From Hymenopellis radicata (taxonomy: Eukaryota > Basidiomycota > Agaricomycetes > Agaricales > Physalacriaceae), in assembly GCA_015501595.1 (NCBI GenBank), contig JADNRX010000046.1:62001-126000 (forward strand): a stretch of 64,000 nucleotides of DNA, in the 5' to 3' direction. The notes beneath the pieces were generated by a model. It was not told the origin of the DNA, searched no databases, and saw nothing but the letters and a program-made list of their open reading frames with translations. Shown in pieces: positions 20,866-34,701 of the stretch. A program made the translations under genes and the position numbers. The number at the start of each line of letters is the position of its first letter. Positions within the stretch are counted from its first letter, which is position 1.

Positions 20866-21564
20866 GTTCAACTGGCACGAGAACTTCGACCAGGAATAAG
20901 AGCTGGCGCTTATAGAGACCACCTCGAGAGATGGGGGAACATATGCCGTCTCGTCATCAGAGACGGTCAGGAATGGCGCCTTGTGGTTCCAGTGTGTATA
21001 TCCCGCCATCAGGAAACTGACTTCTCTGGGAAGACTATCGGAGCGAACACACTCCTGCTCCCAGCGACGAAGATTGGGGAGAGCATGGCACTGCTTGAGC
21101 ATGATCGCGACCGCAACGTGATGCGTCCAGCACGTCCCCTTTAGATGGAAGGAGCGGATGCGACTAGAGTGTGTGAGGAGGAGGCTCATCAGAGCCTCGC
21201 AGTGGTCGACACTGAATAATTCTACTGCTTCCTTGTCGCTGTCGGGTGGGACAGTAAACTCAATGTCAAGAAGCTTTGTGCGAGAGTGGACGAGTGCCAG
21301 CTTCGTCGTCAGGAAGACGTTGGTGTCTGTGAGGGGGATACGGTAATTGGGTGTGGTCCAACCGACCTGGATGGTCGACCACAGTGAGGGCGTCTCCTTT
21401 ATCAACATGTTGATGTCTCTGCAGACGGCGCCGAGACGGAGCAGGGCCTTCTCGACCGGTAAGCCAGAGACAGCGGGAACAAGGCGGATAATCTCGGAAA
21501 GAATCTCGTTGGGCATGCCCAGAAGAGATGGCGTAGTACTGGCGGTGAGGGTAGACATCGACAT
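20866..21564 (-). pseudogene. F-box/LRR gene, N-terminal half (split by giant transposon)
   Basis: The first 233 codons (235 with the duplicated Val-Thr) of the interrupted gene. After MSMSTLTASTTPS comes an F-box (LLGMPNEILSEIIRLVP...ALLRLGAVCRDINMLIKE), then TPSLWSTIQVGW, and LRR-like segments (LLDIEFTV, IRSFHLKGTC, LEVVSISASS). The open frame stops 11 codons into the transposon terminus (at 20824-20826), which would give a truncated protein carrying the F-box but only part of the LRR region. The remaining 193 codons are at 3896-4483. No other lesion is seen in either half, so the insertion appears to be the sole damage. Confidence 0.87.
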
Positions 21565-22480
21565 TGATCTGCCCTTGGAACAAGTTGTCAGTTTGAAGAA
21601 TGTGGCAAGAACGCGATTTGGAGACTTACTGAGATTGTCGGATCGAGATTGGAAATGCTGCCGTTAGAGAAAGTGTGGGATGGCGAAGGGAATAGCAGAC
21701 GCGATGATTATATACGCCAGACTCGCCAGGTCCCGGAATCAGACCGCATGGAGCTAGGCTGTGGACGCGTTTGTTTGTTCGACGTTTTGGGAGCCCATTG
21801 TTCAATGGCAGCCTAGCAAAACGGGTAGCCATTACGTAGTAACGTGGACGCAGCTTGAAGATTGCAGAGACTCCTGCAAGTCGTCGCAGGGCAAGTGAGG
21901 CGTCGTATAATATGATTGGGGAGGTGCGTCGCGTACAGAAAGTTTGCGATACGGGGCATTTTGGAGAGATACTTACCTCCAAATTTAGACAACAATAAAA
22001 ATGACAAGACCATCGCAATTGCATTGTCCTGGATGTTTAGGAGAAACCTGGCGAGTTTAATCTTGTGGACCAGCCGGGTTAGTTGATCCTCCATGTGGCC
22101 GGGGACGTCAGGAACAGAACTGTCCGAGGACAGTGTTACCCTGGACTAAGAAATTCCAGGCGTCGCCGGACGATAGCTTCCTTCTGAACGCGCTGTGGAT
22201 CATGGTGGTCATCTTACAAGTTGAAACGGATCAATTCAATTTTGTGATCCGATCAACCCTGCAGTTGAACCCTCTTCCTGCTTCGAACCACACAGCGTTT
22301 CTGCATGTCTGCGTAAGGCTCTGAATGCTCTAACGAATCTTGAACGAACCGGCCCCTTCATATCACGCCGCGTCTCTTGTCGCAACTCGGCTCCTCTTCT
22401 GGAGACTGCAACCCTTCTTTCCAAGTCCTTTCCCCGCTTCTATATTCATCAGGATCAGTTTCTTCTGCTCGTCGTTCAGT
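21565..22480. other. Upstream of F-box gene; no gene supported
   Basis: Holds the presumed promoter of the minus-strand F-box gene. Minus-strand frames at 21626-22094 contain a hydrophobic stretch (IAMVLSFLLLSKFGG) followed by a splice-like GTAAGT, which could be a relic of a membrane-protein gene, but no family can be assigned. Confidence 0.35.
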
Positions 22481-22502
22481 CAATAAATTGTGACGGCTTC
22501 TG

Positions 22503-22877
22503 TCTTCTCTTATTGCGTTCTAGAGATTGTGGTTCGGCCCGATTCGTCACCATATTGCCTTAATCTGGGTCGTCCAGGAAAACCAGCTTGCGCACGAATT
22601 AGCAGCGTTACCCTTCCGTCGCAATATGACAGACATGGTTCTAGACGTAGAGGACCGTTTCGTCGGCGTCCCGGAATCCCTGGTCAAAGCCTGGTACATG
22701 TCCGTCTTACAGCGTTACGACGCCGACAAGGAGAATGCCCGCCTGCGGATCTCCAGAGCGAGAGCAAAAAATCTACTGGTACCTCTGTGTTCGATGGTTC
22801 TTCCTCCCACCTTCCTCCTCCCGATGATCATGATGATACGGCCCTCGACACGCGCTGCTGTAATCTGTGTCTACTAG
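22503..22877 (+). pseudogene. Fragment of the 'GVPESLVK' protein family
   Basis: A plus-strand frame carries LDVEDRFVGVPESLVKAWYM followed by a Lys/Glu/Asn-rich stretch (DADKENARLR). The same core appears in the frame at 23.3-24.2 kb (VEDRLLGVPESLVKLWHTS..SEKEN) and, more distantly, at 30.7 kb and 39.8 kb. The frame runs out after about 50 more residues and no continuation was found, so I treat it as a truncated duplicate. Family and function unknown. Confidence 0.5.
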
Positions 22878-23050
22878 TCATTGTACTACGTAGTATGGAG
22901 TCATGTACTTTGTCCTCCTGTGTGCCTATAATCTTGCCGCCGACGCATTGATCATTAGCCCTCTCCTGTTCTTCGACTCCCTGCAAGTTTGATAAGTCGC
23001 GATGGCTTTCATGTTTCGTAATTGTATTCTATACATGATAGAAGGAGACT

Positions 23051-23200
23051 GGAGGTCTGTCGACGAGATGCTGCAGAGTAAAGTAATCTGCGCTGCAACA
23101 CGGTTTAGAAACCGGAGCCCAATGCAGTGAGGCCGATGAGAGGTCCTTCTTCTCCCTTCTAATACAGTCTACCTTCACAAACTATCGACACCCTATCCCA
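23051..23200 (+). repeat. Dispersed repeat, copy c
   Basis: Homologous to 2100-2250 and 2615-2765. It lies about 60-200 bp upstream of the open frame starting at 23262. Confidence 0.6.
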
Positions 23201-23261
23201 TCTATCCCATTACCCATGACCTGATTTTTTCACTCGGCCAACGAATCTGAATCTCAACCAC

Positions 23262-24182
23262 ATGCGGTTTCGTCGGGGTCGAGTGACGCTATCGCTTTCC
23301 CCAGATCGGGCGTCATACGCTTACTTCTGTACCCCCACCATCTCCCACCCAACGCATCCGCTATTCATTTTTCCTTGTCCCACAAGGCGTGTCTACAAAA
23401 TCGTCGAATTCTGGCGGGAAAGGCGTATGTATCTCGTGGCGGAAGGGGGACCTTGCTCAGACGTTGGTAATCTTGCCGATCCGGTTGCGGACGTGGAGGA
23501 CCGATTATTGGGTGTCCCAGAATCTTTGGTCAAGCTTTGGCATACATCCATCTCGCAGTATCGCCAGAGCGAGAAGGAGAACTACCCGCCTTCAGATCTC
23601 CAGAGCCTCAACAAACGTACTACCTCTGCCTCGCTTTTGGTGACTGTGAACGGCGCTGGCGCTTTCTCTCATGCTACAATCTTCATCGCAACTTATGTCG
23701 ACGGTTTCGTCCTTCCGGACGACACCACGGAGCCAGTGGTGTCTGACGCACTGCCTGACGTGGAAGATCTCTCAAAGAAGAATGGCACGTTCAACCCTAT
23801 CACGCATATTACGCCGCCTCGTATTCCTCCGATTCCTTCCACTGAAGAACGCACGATCACCGTCAGACCGCAAAGGATGAACGCACCTCCAGCCATATGG
23901 ACTGGCTTCAAGTCCTTCGTGGAATATGAACCTGAACTGCAACTGCCACAGCCCTCTCTCTACGATGATAAGGTCCGAGCGATACATTTTCCGTCGACAT
24001 CGAGGCTATATCCGACCTTCATGGCAATTCTACAAGTCGTCTATAACGTTGAAACAGCGTCTGGCACGACTGAAAGTAAAGGACAGCTCGTTGAAGAAGG
24101 TGATTTGGCGTCCGTGGTTCAGGCAGCGGAGGATGAGATTGACGAGAGGGAGATTGGGGAATTGGCAGAGATGTTGGTGTAG
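23262..24182 (+). CDS. Unknown protein of the 'GVPESLVK' family
   Basis: One uninterrupted frame of 306 codons. The N-terminal ~60 residues are dubious: a splice near 23380-23440 is possible, and a start further in would change them. The core VADVEDRLLGVPESLVKLWHTS (about residues 80-100) matches the neighbour at 22.6 kb and more distant copies at 30.7 and 39.8 kb. The remainder is Ser/Pro/Thr-rich and ends in a Glu/Asp-rich helix (VVQAAEDEIDEREIGELAEMLV). No domain known to me. The 306-codon length without a stop in GC-moderate DNA supports a real gene. Alternative: a decaying duplicate whose frame survives. Confidence 0.55.
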   Translation: MRFRRGRVTLSLSPDRASYAYFCTPTISHPTHPLFIFPCPTRRVYKIVEFWRERRMYLVAEGGPCSDVGNLADPVADVEDRLLGVPESLVKLWHTSISQYRQSEKENYPPSDLQSLNKRTTSASLLVTVNGAGAFSHATIFIATYVDGFVLPDDTTEPVVSDALPDVEDLSKKNGTFNPITHITPPRIPPIPSTEERTITVRPQRMNAPPAIWTGFKSFVEYEPELQLPQPSLYDDKVRAIHFPSTSRLYPTFMAILQVVYNVETASGTTESKGQLVEEGDLASVVQAAEDEIDEREIGELAEMLV

Positions 24183-26470
24183 ATTTGATTTGGATCCTTC
24201 CTTGTTGTATGTACTCTACTCTGCAATACTACCTAACTTGACAACGCTCCTCAGAATGATTTCCTCCTGGTGCCGAGAGCGTGTCGATAATGCCGGGATG
24301 CCGCTGACTGCATATGTGCCGACATCGGCAAGCTCGCGAAAACTTTTCCTTCCGACCACGATGAGGCTTGAGCAGGTCGCCGGGCACAGCGTCCAGCGCA
24401 TTCGCGACCACCATGACGACGCAGGCATACCGTTGACCTCTTCTGAACCCCAGGACGCGTTTACATCCGGCGTCGACCGACGACGACGGTCTTGTACACC
24501 TGTCGTCGCTGGCAGGTTCCCTCGTTCCCTCTTGACAGTGAACGTAGGACATGACCAGCCATCTGCCAGCTCTTGGCTATGCTTCGTCGTCGTTGTACCC
24601 TGATGGGCTAGAAATCCGATACCAATTCCAGCGAGGGAGGCCACTGTATTGCACGATGAACGGGTGCGACCTCTATTCTACTCGTTATTTATTCACGGTC
24701 TAAATGATTTCTAGCTTTCCGTCTTCGCTATCCGGATTTCTTCTCTGGCATCGATCATGAACGCCTTTGGAATTGATTGGCATTCGGAAAGGTGTGCACC
24801 ATTTCCTCTTGCTCCTTCTCCTTGATGATACCCATCCATACCGAGTCGGCGACGGTCTCCGATGAGCCATACTCGTAACATGCATCACCAACTGATCTTT
24901 TCCTTTGCCTTTAGCATTTCTTTACGGTTTCCAGTTTGCTGACTCTATTCTCCAGGCGTCGAGTAAGAATACAATATAAATGTCTACAAAACTCGCGTTT
25001 TCAGAATGGTACGTTCCTCTCCTACTTTGTCGACGAGATGGCGGGCGACACACTACGCGTGCTGGGCCCGTGTTGCTAACAATACAGTAACATATGCACA
25101 CACCACCCTCTGACCTTCTTCTCTTCTCGACTCTTTTTCGTCTTTTCCGAACCCGGACTTACTACTTTTCTTTAGGCTTGGTTCACCGTATTTCTGGAGA
25201 TGGTTCAAGGTAAGTCGTCTTTCCGTCCTGTAAGATGATGTTCCACAATATACAAGCATATGTCCGAATCTACGTGACGGACAATTTTATCGTCTGACCT
25301 TCCTCCTCCTTACTTCTACATTATTCCATGTTGCTGATTCTTCATCAAGGTTACTTGCGATGCAGAAGAACATATCTGCTCGTCGTTATTGCCTCAGGTC
25401 TGTCACAATCCGGCTGTGTTCGCTGTCATACTTATTCAGATGCAGTTTGATAACATTCACCGAATACCTCTCATGCCATGCAGCGAGCTTTGGCAATGCA
25501 GTTCATGACGCGTTCCAATTCATGTGCAGTATGGTACCAATATATCAACCATCTACTCGTGTGGGTTCAAGTTGAACGTTGAAGAATATAGACCTCCTTT
25601 ATTCCTTCCGAGCGACCAAGAGTGAGCAAGGGACAGGCGCCCTGGGACGCGTTCTCCGTTCTTCTAGCGAGAACGTTCGTCCTCGGCGATGATCCTCATT
25701 TCACTGACTGCAAGGAACTACATATATCTTCCGGGGCAAATCTGCGACCAGTGTCGCCGAGCGCGACGACGAAGATGGGACCTGGCGCCTCATTACTGGG
25801 TCAGGAAGTGCCTAGTCCGGGTCGACGTCCAAGACTCAAGTAACAGCGAAGGCCATGACAGCGAGCAGAAGGCGAACGGAAATTCTCATCGCTTCCATCT
25901 TCGTGTCTTTACGATGGCTGACATGCAACAACTGGAGACCTTCCCGAAGTTCCAGCCAAGTTACGCTTGAGTTGTGAGCCTCTAGCATAGTAGCAAGGCG
26001 AAAACGTTCGCCACTCGCGCGGCGTCTCGCGCCGCGCGTAAAAGCACCGACGTGGGCCTGTTGGGGCCTGTCATGATCAGAGCAGGGTTACAATTATCCT
26101 TCCGAGTGTACCTGGATTATCATGCCCTACCCCTTGGTACAACGCTGTACATGGGTGCTAGTCTAGCGAGTATTCCTGAGTATTACTCTCCAAGTTCGTA
26201 ATCTTGTAAGTGACTTTCTGTGCACTTCCTTCGGAGCGCGCTGAACTGAAAGAGACTCGTGCCAGACACCAGCGTGGCGCTACAGGGGCCGAATACTGAA
26301 TTTCGAATGGATGGTGTTATCTAGCGACGGTCTCCGAGACTGGCCCGCGATAAACACCGATGGTCCCTTGACTTGTACACACACAGGTCCACCAACAGAA
26401 TCGACGCGCATAAACCTGTTTTCGACCTCTTCCAATTGCTCAGTCAGCTCCGGACCTGACTTGGCTGCTG
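24183..26470. other. Long intergenic stretch, nothing recognised
   Basis: No gene can be supported on either strand. A strong GC-rich inverted repeat (CGCGCGGCG..CGCCGCGCG) lies at about 26017-26040. Confidence 0.4.
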
Positions 26471-26482
26471 TCGGTATATATC
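26471..26482 (+). promoter_or_regulatory. TATA-box-like element of the carboxylesterase gene
   Basis: 'tcggtatatatc' at about 26471-26482 lies roughly 35-40 bp upstream of the esterase ATG at 26514, a plausible core promoter with a short leader. Confidence 0.4.
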
Positions 26483-26513
26483 CGCCCACTCGTCGCTCGC
26501 TTTCTTCACCAAA

Positions 26514-28935
<2,422 letters not shown>

Positions 28936-29575
28936 TATAGTCATCATGGGGACACTTTCTGTACACCGGAATTACATTGTTGTAGGCTGTTTCTAGCTTT
29001 TGTTTGAGCGGTTTCTATTTTGTATAGGTCAATGCAAACTACACGCTCGCTTACATTATAGTACCCATTGCGGTATGTAGCTCAGGTACTCGTGAATAGT
29101 AACAATTCACTGTTTCTTGGTTGGATGGTTTGTTCAACTTGGAAAAGAATCATGATTGGGGTTGTCCCAATGGACGAGCAAAGGTTTCCACGTCAAGCTG
29201 AGACGTGAATAGTAAATGCGGGGCGTTACATACATATGTGTTTCGACAGAGAAGCTATCATTCTAGCTGTATTGGTCAAAGCGCGATGTGATTGATTATT
29301 GCGCCACATATTGCCCACTTCCCTTTGATCAATCTCTGACACTACTGCGACACAGCGATATTTTTCGGAGTGCAGTATATAACACATAGAAACCTCGTAC
29401 CGCTTCCAGAACACGAATTCAGAAATGTACACTCAAACTCGCAAGTTCGCATCCAGAGTAAACGAAATGTATAGCGTGTAGAGAATACAAACAAATCGAT
29501 AGGACGGTGTACAGTACAATAGATAATGAACATGAAAAGTGTGTGGTATATATCGGCTCCGGGCTATGCGTGACT
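28936..29575. other. Intergenic, nothing recognised
   Basis: The 3' flank of the carboxylesterase gene and of the convergent minus-strand gene. No feature beyond AT-rich terminator-like tracts. Confidence 0.4.
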
Positions 29576-30786
29576 TCATCCCCAATGCCTGAGATAAGCC
29601 GGCAAAAGGTTCTCACACGTCCTATAAAGTCCTTCCTTCAACCGCGCGTACTTGCTTCGGCGCCTGCCTTGATCCTCCGACTCCTCAGGCGCCTCTTCGC
29701 GCGCCTCTTCGCGCGCCTCTTCACGCGCCTCTTCGCGCGCCCTTTTGCGTCCAGCTGAACCTTGCACGATACCCGTCTGTTGCCGTTCCGCGGAGCTTGA
29801 GCCTGCGACGAGCGCTTCCCTCTCTCGTATATCTCTCTGTCTTTCGAGTGTACCGCCGAAGGCATCGGTGACCCAGGGTCCACAATACGGTGAGCGATAG
29901 TGAAGCGAGCTGGCGTCGGTACGGGCTCCAAGTCCATCGTGTTGTCCAGCTGCTCCAAGGCGCCTACCCTTTCCTTCTCTAGTGCATTTGAGCTGATCCT
30001 CGTTTTCGTTGTGGGCGAGGGCGGAAATCTTCAAGAGATGGAAGAGAAGGAGGATGAACTGGTGTTGGGACAATAGAAGTGGAGAGGCTGGCTTCGACAT
30101 CGCAGACAAGATGTGCTCCTCATCGTCATCGACTAAAAGCACTTCCGCCGCCGCCCCGGTACCAGATGATGACAGGTTTGGAGAGGGACGCAATTCCGAG
30201 GTTCGAAAATCCAAGAATATTCAGTAGAGGAACCTGGTTCATGAGCTGAAGCTGGCAGTAGCGAAGGCGAAGAAGGAGTGATCGCGTCTGCAAGTTTCTG
30301 GTCAGATCCGAAGCAGGAGTTTGATGCCGTGTCTGAAGGAATCTCAGAAAGAAGGCCTGCATTGCTCCGAGATTTAGATGTGATGCTCGAATCTGATATC
30401 ATCTCTCCGAGGCGAGCGGGCTGGGAAGATGGTGATTGTGAGGGTGGGATGAACTCTGGAAGCGGCTGCGGTGTCGAAGAGCGACTAGTAGACTTGACTA
30501 AGAGCAACTCTGATAAGGCTGGATCGGAGAGGGAGTTGATTAGGGCAACAGGTCAAGAACGTTCATGGGCGACAATACCTGATGATGATGCCGATTGCCT
30601 ATCATCGTTCGCTTGTTCGACCTCAGAGTCTGCCTCCAATGCCTTACGCAAATCGTACCATCTTCGGACTAGGTCTTCAGGAAGACCAGCATATCGTTCT
30701 TTGGCGGCAACAACAAATATACGTTGGTGTCCGACAAGGATAGAGATAAGTCCCCGATCAAACCGGGCGAGGAAATTTTCCGAGTC
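29576..30786 (-). CDS. Unknown protein with 'YAGLPEDLVRRW' core and REEA repeats (5' end not resolved)
   Basis: Minus-strand exons: an N-terminal stretch FLARFDRGLISILVGHQRIF leads into ERYAGLPEDLVRRWYDLRKALEAD, the core shared with frames at 22.6, 23.5 and 39.8 kb. A Ser-rich region follows (SASS, then after an intron of GTATTG..ATCCAG form, LSELLLVKSTSRSSTPQPLP). A later exon encodes GRKRAREEAREEAREEA, four REEA repeats, and a basic C-terminus ending LLPAYLRHWG. The intron removes an apparent TGA near 30553 and is in phase. The middle exon joins (30126-30214) are uncertain. Upstream exons may extend to about 31000-31250 but I cannot fix them. Function unknown. Confidence 0.55.
29690..29745. 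repeat. 12-bp minisatellite coding for REEA repeats
   Basis: About four copies of a 12-bp unit (CGCCTCTTCGCG on the plus strand). The period is a multiple of three, so copy-number change keeps frame. Confidence 0.8.
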
Positions 30787-32498
30787 TAAGTCCTATGAAG
30801 CTTGGGGCGTGTGGCGTCACTGCAGTAGGACATCGGCGCCCAGAGTGTAAGGATAGAATTTCGCACAGAGATGATACGAATATGTCTTTGTGCTTGCTTT
30901 CGTTCCACGGCCATGGTATCCACCTATGATCACTCAGGATCTTGCAGATAAGTTCGCAACTCGAGGTGAGACAGTAGACTTGCCAGCTCGGTAATTCGTA
31001 CCTATGATACATAGAGAATCTAGACGTTGCAAGTCCAATGGTTGGCGACGGCAAGGAAACTGGAAGAAAGGAGGACAATCTAGTTGCCGGTCGCGACGAC
31101 ACGTGGTATCCATGAGTCACCGGTACGGGCAGGGTCCAGGCAGCATTTGCCTCTCTTTGAGGACGGCCATCACGACAGCGTTCACTTACTGCAATTCCAT
31201 CGCTCGGAGATGCCTGTCTTGTGGCGAGCAGGTAACGCAGCCTCAAGGATCAAACGGGAGAGCGTATTGACCGTTCCAAAATTGAACAACGCCTTGCCGC
31301 AGGCGAGAACTTGTGTGCCCTTCACGCCGTCCTCTAGAGCACGGCCTCAATTCGGTTGATTCTACACTCTGATCGTGCTCGACAGCAAACTTTACCCCAT
31401 TTGCATTCACGCCTTTTCTCTTTCAGAATCGCAGCTCTTATGCCCACACTCGGCGTTTTGCTCTTCGCGTACTTCCATGCATATCGCTTTCAAACTGATT
31501 ACTATTCTACTCAAGTTGGTCCGGACCAATATAACCAAACCGGTCTCACCAGACTGGCCGCTCCATTAGTAAATTGACTTTCCGTATGTTCTGACTGGGC
31601 GTCGCTCCTTAGATTCTACAACGTCACACTGCTTCCACGGCTTTGCGAAACCGCAGCTCGTAATTCATACATCTTCCAGTCGCCGATGGCCACGCTGGTG
31701 TCCTTGACGGTAAGCGAAGCCCTTTCCCTTATCATCCATTCTGTCTACGATGAACCTAAGCTCTTCCTCGACGTACCCCACGTCGGGTACGGGTGTGGGT
31801 CGAATAATTTGCAACCTGAGCTCGCTTCTGTTCTCGAGTACACACTCTGGTTCAATGGGCTAACCATGTTCTAGATACTCCGTCTAGTTTTCCACGTGGA
31901 TCAGTAACGTGCCTATTAATGTGAGTAACGAAGGTCGTCGTCTACATGGGGCTGACGCTTCATGCTACTCACAGTCAGATTGTTCTGCTATCTGGATCGC
32001 TAGATATTCATGTGTGTCAACTATGACATAAGACTCTTTGGTTTTCCCTTTCGTCTGTGGTTTCCCCTTGGCGCTTCTCTTACAGAATCGAACTTGATAC
32101 CGAGTCGGCCGGGGTGCCACGATGATCGCTTACCTCGCTTGTCTGAAAGTCGGTGAATGTTCGCCTAAGGATCATGAGTTAGGAAATGTTCAAGTTGGGA
32201 ATTGTCGGCCATTGACATTCATTGATTCAAGGCGCAATGCGGTGTACCCGCCGCTCCGTGAACCATATCGCTCCATCGCGGCCCAATATAGCACCAACCG
32301 CAACACACCGGGATTCAAATTCATTTACTACCGGTCAATTGTTCGAACACCTATCATTCTTCTGGGCCTGGAAGGCGATCTCCGACTATGCCAGCCGGAA
32401 CCGGTTTCTTCATTAGTACCGGCGCAATTTCAGTTATTGGAAAGAGCACGGGCCAAACTCATTTGGATGAATTCCCTTCTCTCCTTCCAACCGCAACC
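30787..32498. other. No gene firmly supported
   Basis: May contain unresolved 5' exons of the minus-strand gene ending at 29576, in the frame at 30758-31246. The plus-strand frames between 31356 and 32490 have no recognisable domain. The last ~60 bp probably hold the promoter of the aldo/keto reductase gene. Confidence 0.3.
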
Positions 32499-34701
32499 AT
32501 GTCTATCCATGTGTGAGTATCGATTCCGAGGGGAAAATGTGCCTCCAAGCTAATGTTGACTGTGTTATTGTGCTCAGGAATATGATGGACGATGTGCTGA
32601 TCTCTCAATGTGGGTTACTTCGTTACCCTTGGTTGCTCGGGTCGACTGAACTAGAGCTCTTCAGTGTCAGCACCATTACTTCGATCTGCACTTCGTGCTC
32701 TTGTTTCCCAAGGATCAGCCGCACAGAAGGTGTTCGTTGAACACATCCGGTCACGTCTTCGGGAATATGCGCCTTTGTTCATACCCGCAGAAGAGTTGTT
32801 TAAGAACCAGGAGAACGCAGCGGGGTTTCTCTCCTCTATACGTTGTCTCTTCTCGAGCAAGCTGGTTCAAGATTCGTTGCCATAGTAAGTTCTTGGGCAT
32901 CACATCTTACGTGTGTGAGGTTGATGCATTATCCTAGTTTTGTACATTTCATACAGTCTATATCCGACGCCAGTCTACGATGGAGCGACGGCGGCGCACA
33001 GGAGCTTATGTTCGAAGAGGTTTGTGGGGACGTCGTACAAGCTATACAAGCGCTCAAGGAATCATGCCCCGAACGAACACCGGAGCTCCAACGTCTCCTG
33101 CTCGATCTGCGCTCCGCATTGCAAGGCTGTATGAATTACTGCCGCGCAGGCGGGCTCGTATATCCTTTCGGCCGCGCCTTGCTCCAGGTCAATGACGCGC
33201 TTCACGGCTTCTTCCCAGCTGTTACCTTCCACGACAACGACTCGATTTTATCGGACTTGCAATCGGACGTGCAGATCGATGCCAAGGCGGCTGGGAAACT
33301 CGAATATGTGCAGCTAGGACCCAAGTTGAATGTACCGCGTCTCTTCAATGGACTGTGGCAGATGTCGTCTCCTGCTTGGGGCTCGGCGTCGAGTTACAAA
33401 CAGGACGCGGCGCTCAGACAGCTCATCACTGCGGGGCTGGTAGTTACGGATATGGCCGACCACTATGTAAGTTTGGTACAGCTTCGTACAGGACCCGTGG
33501 CCGTCCACATCTCTGGCTAACGTATTTCGTTTCTCAGGGTGATGCGGAGTTGATCTATGGCTCTTTCAGGAATCGCCTCACGGAGGACGTGGGGAGGCAC
33601 GTTTTTGCCGCAACAAAGTGGTGTGTCTTCCGGGCGCTAGATGCACCAGTCACGGCAGAGTTCGTATTAGATGCTGTCAAAGAGCGCGCGCGTCGAGTGG
33701 GAGGGCGAGTGGATCTGTTGCAGGTGCGTTCAACCGGTTTCTTGACTTCGTCCGTATCCAATCTAACTTAATACTTCCTAGTTCCACTGGTATGATGTGA
33801 GCACGCGTCCACGTTGCCCATGCAGATTGATTAACCCTTGATTGTGATTTTTCAGCCGTCAAACAAGGACTACTTGATAATCCTTGCCGAGTTGGTCGAA
33901 ATAACCAAATCCCATCCTCACCTGGTTTCAGCGATTGGTCTCTGCAATTTCGACAGTGAAAGCATGGCTGAAGCATGCGAGTATATCATTGCTAAGACGG
34001 GCTATGTTGGAATCGTCTCAAATCAAGTTCAGGTAAATTTTTGAATACCGAAATTTGCTTTCGCAGCTCGCTGATATGTTCCATTAGTATTCTCTGATTG
34101 ACGGCCGCCCTAAGATGAAGATGGCCGCTGTCTGCCAGAAATATGGCGTCTATCTGCTGACATACGGTTCTTTCGTGAGTCCCTCTATCCGTCGCTAGGC
34201 CTTTTGTTGAAATACCGATACTTATCCCTTGCCCTAGTGTGGTGGTTTCTTGTCGGAGAAGTGGCTTGGTGAAAAATCTCCGGCGATATATTCTGAGAGC
34301 GCGTGTTTAACCCCTTCGCAACGAAAGGTACGCCTCGTTTCAAGGGCTGCGGTATGACGCCACAGTCTGAGTCATTCTTTCAGTATTTCGACATGATCAT
34401 GGCATGGGGCTCATGGAGCGACTTCCAAGTTCTTCTCCACACGCTCAAGTCCATCGCCGATAGTCACGACGTGGAGCTAAGCAATGTTGCCACACGTTGG
34501 GTGCTGGACAATCCTGAAGTAGGCGCGGTCATCGTGGGCACGCGCTTGGGCGTGTCTTCGAATATCGAGTCGAATGTGAAGGTGTTTAACCTCCGCCTTA
34601 CAGCTGAAGAGACCGGCTCCATCGACAAGGTGTCTCTAGGCGACCACCTGGCCGGACTGTACGGTAAGGTTGGGGACTGTGGCCACGAATACAGAGATTG
34701 A
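32499..34701 (+). CDS. Aldo/keto reductase with a helical N-terminal extension
   Basis: The tiny first exons (32499-32512, 32578-32609) splice in phase into 32665-32884 and then 32937 onward. Together they give MSIHVNMMDDVLISQLSAPL followed by ~190 helical residues (REYAPLFIPAEELFKNQENA..., VCGDVVQAIQALKESCP, FHDNDSILSDLQSDV) with no known domain. The reductase part starts at KLEYVQLGPKLNVPRLFNGLW. The AKR tetrad is visible: Asp and Tyr in VVTDMADHYGDAE, Lys in FAATKWCVF, His in QFHWYD. Then IGLCNFDSES, SNQVQYSLID, and a C-terminal NAD(P)H-binding end (NVATRWVLDNPEVGAVIVGTRLG) finishing GDCGHEYRD. NADPH-dependent carbonyl reduction is expected. The extension is unusual, since related fungal AKRs begin near KLEYVQLG. 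A wrong start is possible, but the exon phases argue against it. Confidence 0.78.

Noticed and set aside
30540..30600. In-frame TGA in the 'YAGLPEDLVRRW' gene
   Set aside because: It lies inside an in-phase intron (GTATTG..ATCCAG).
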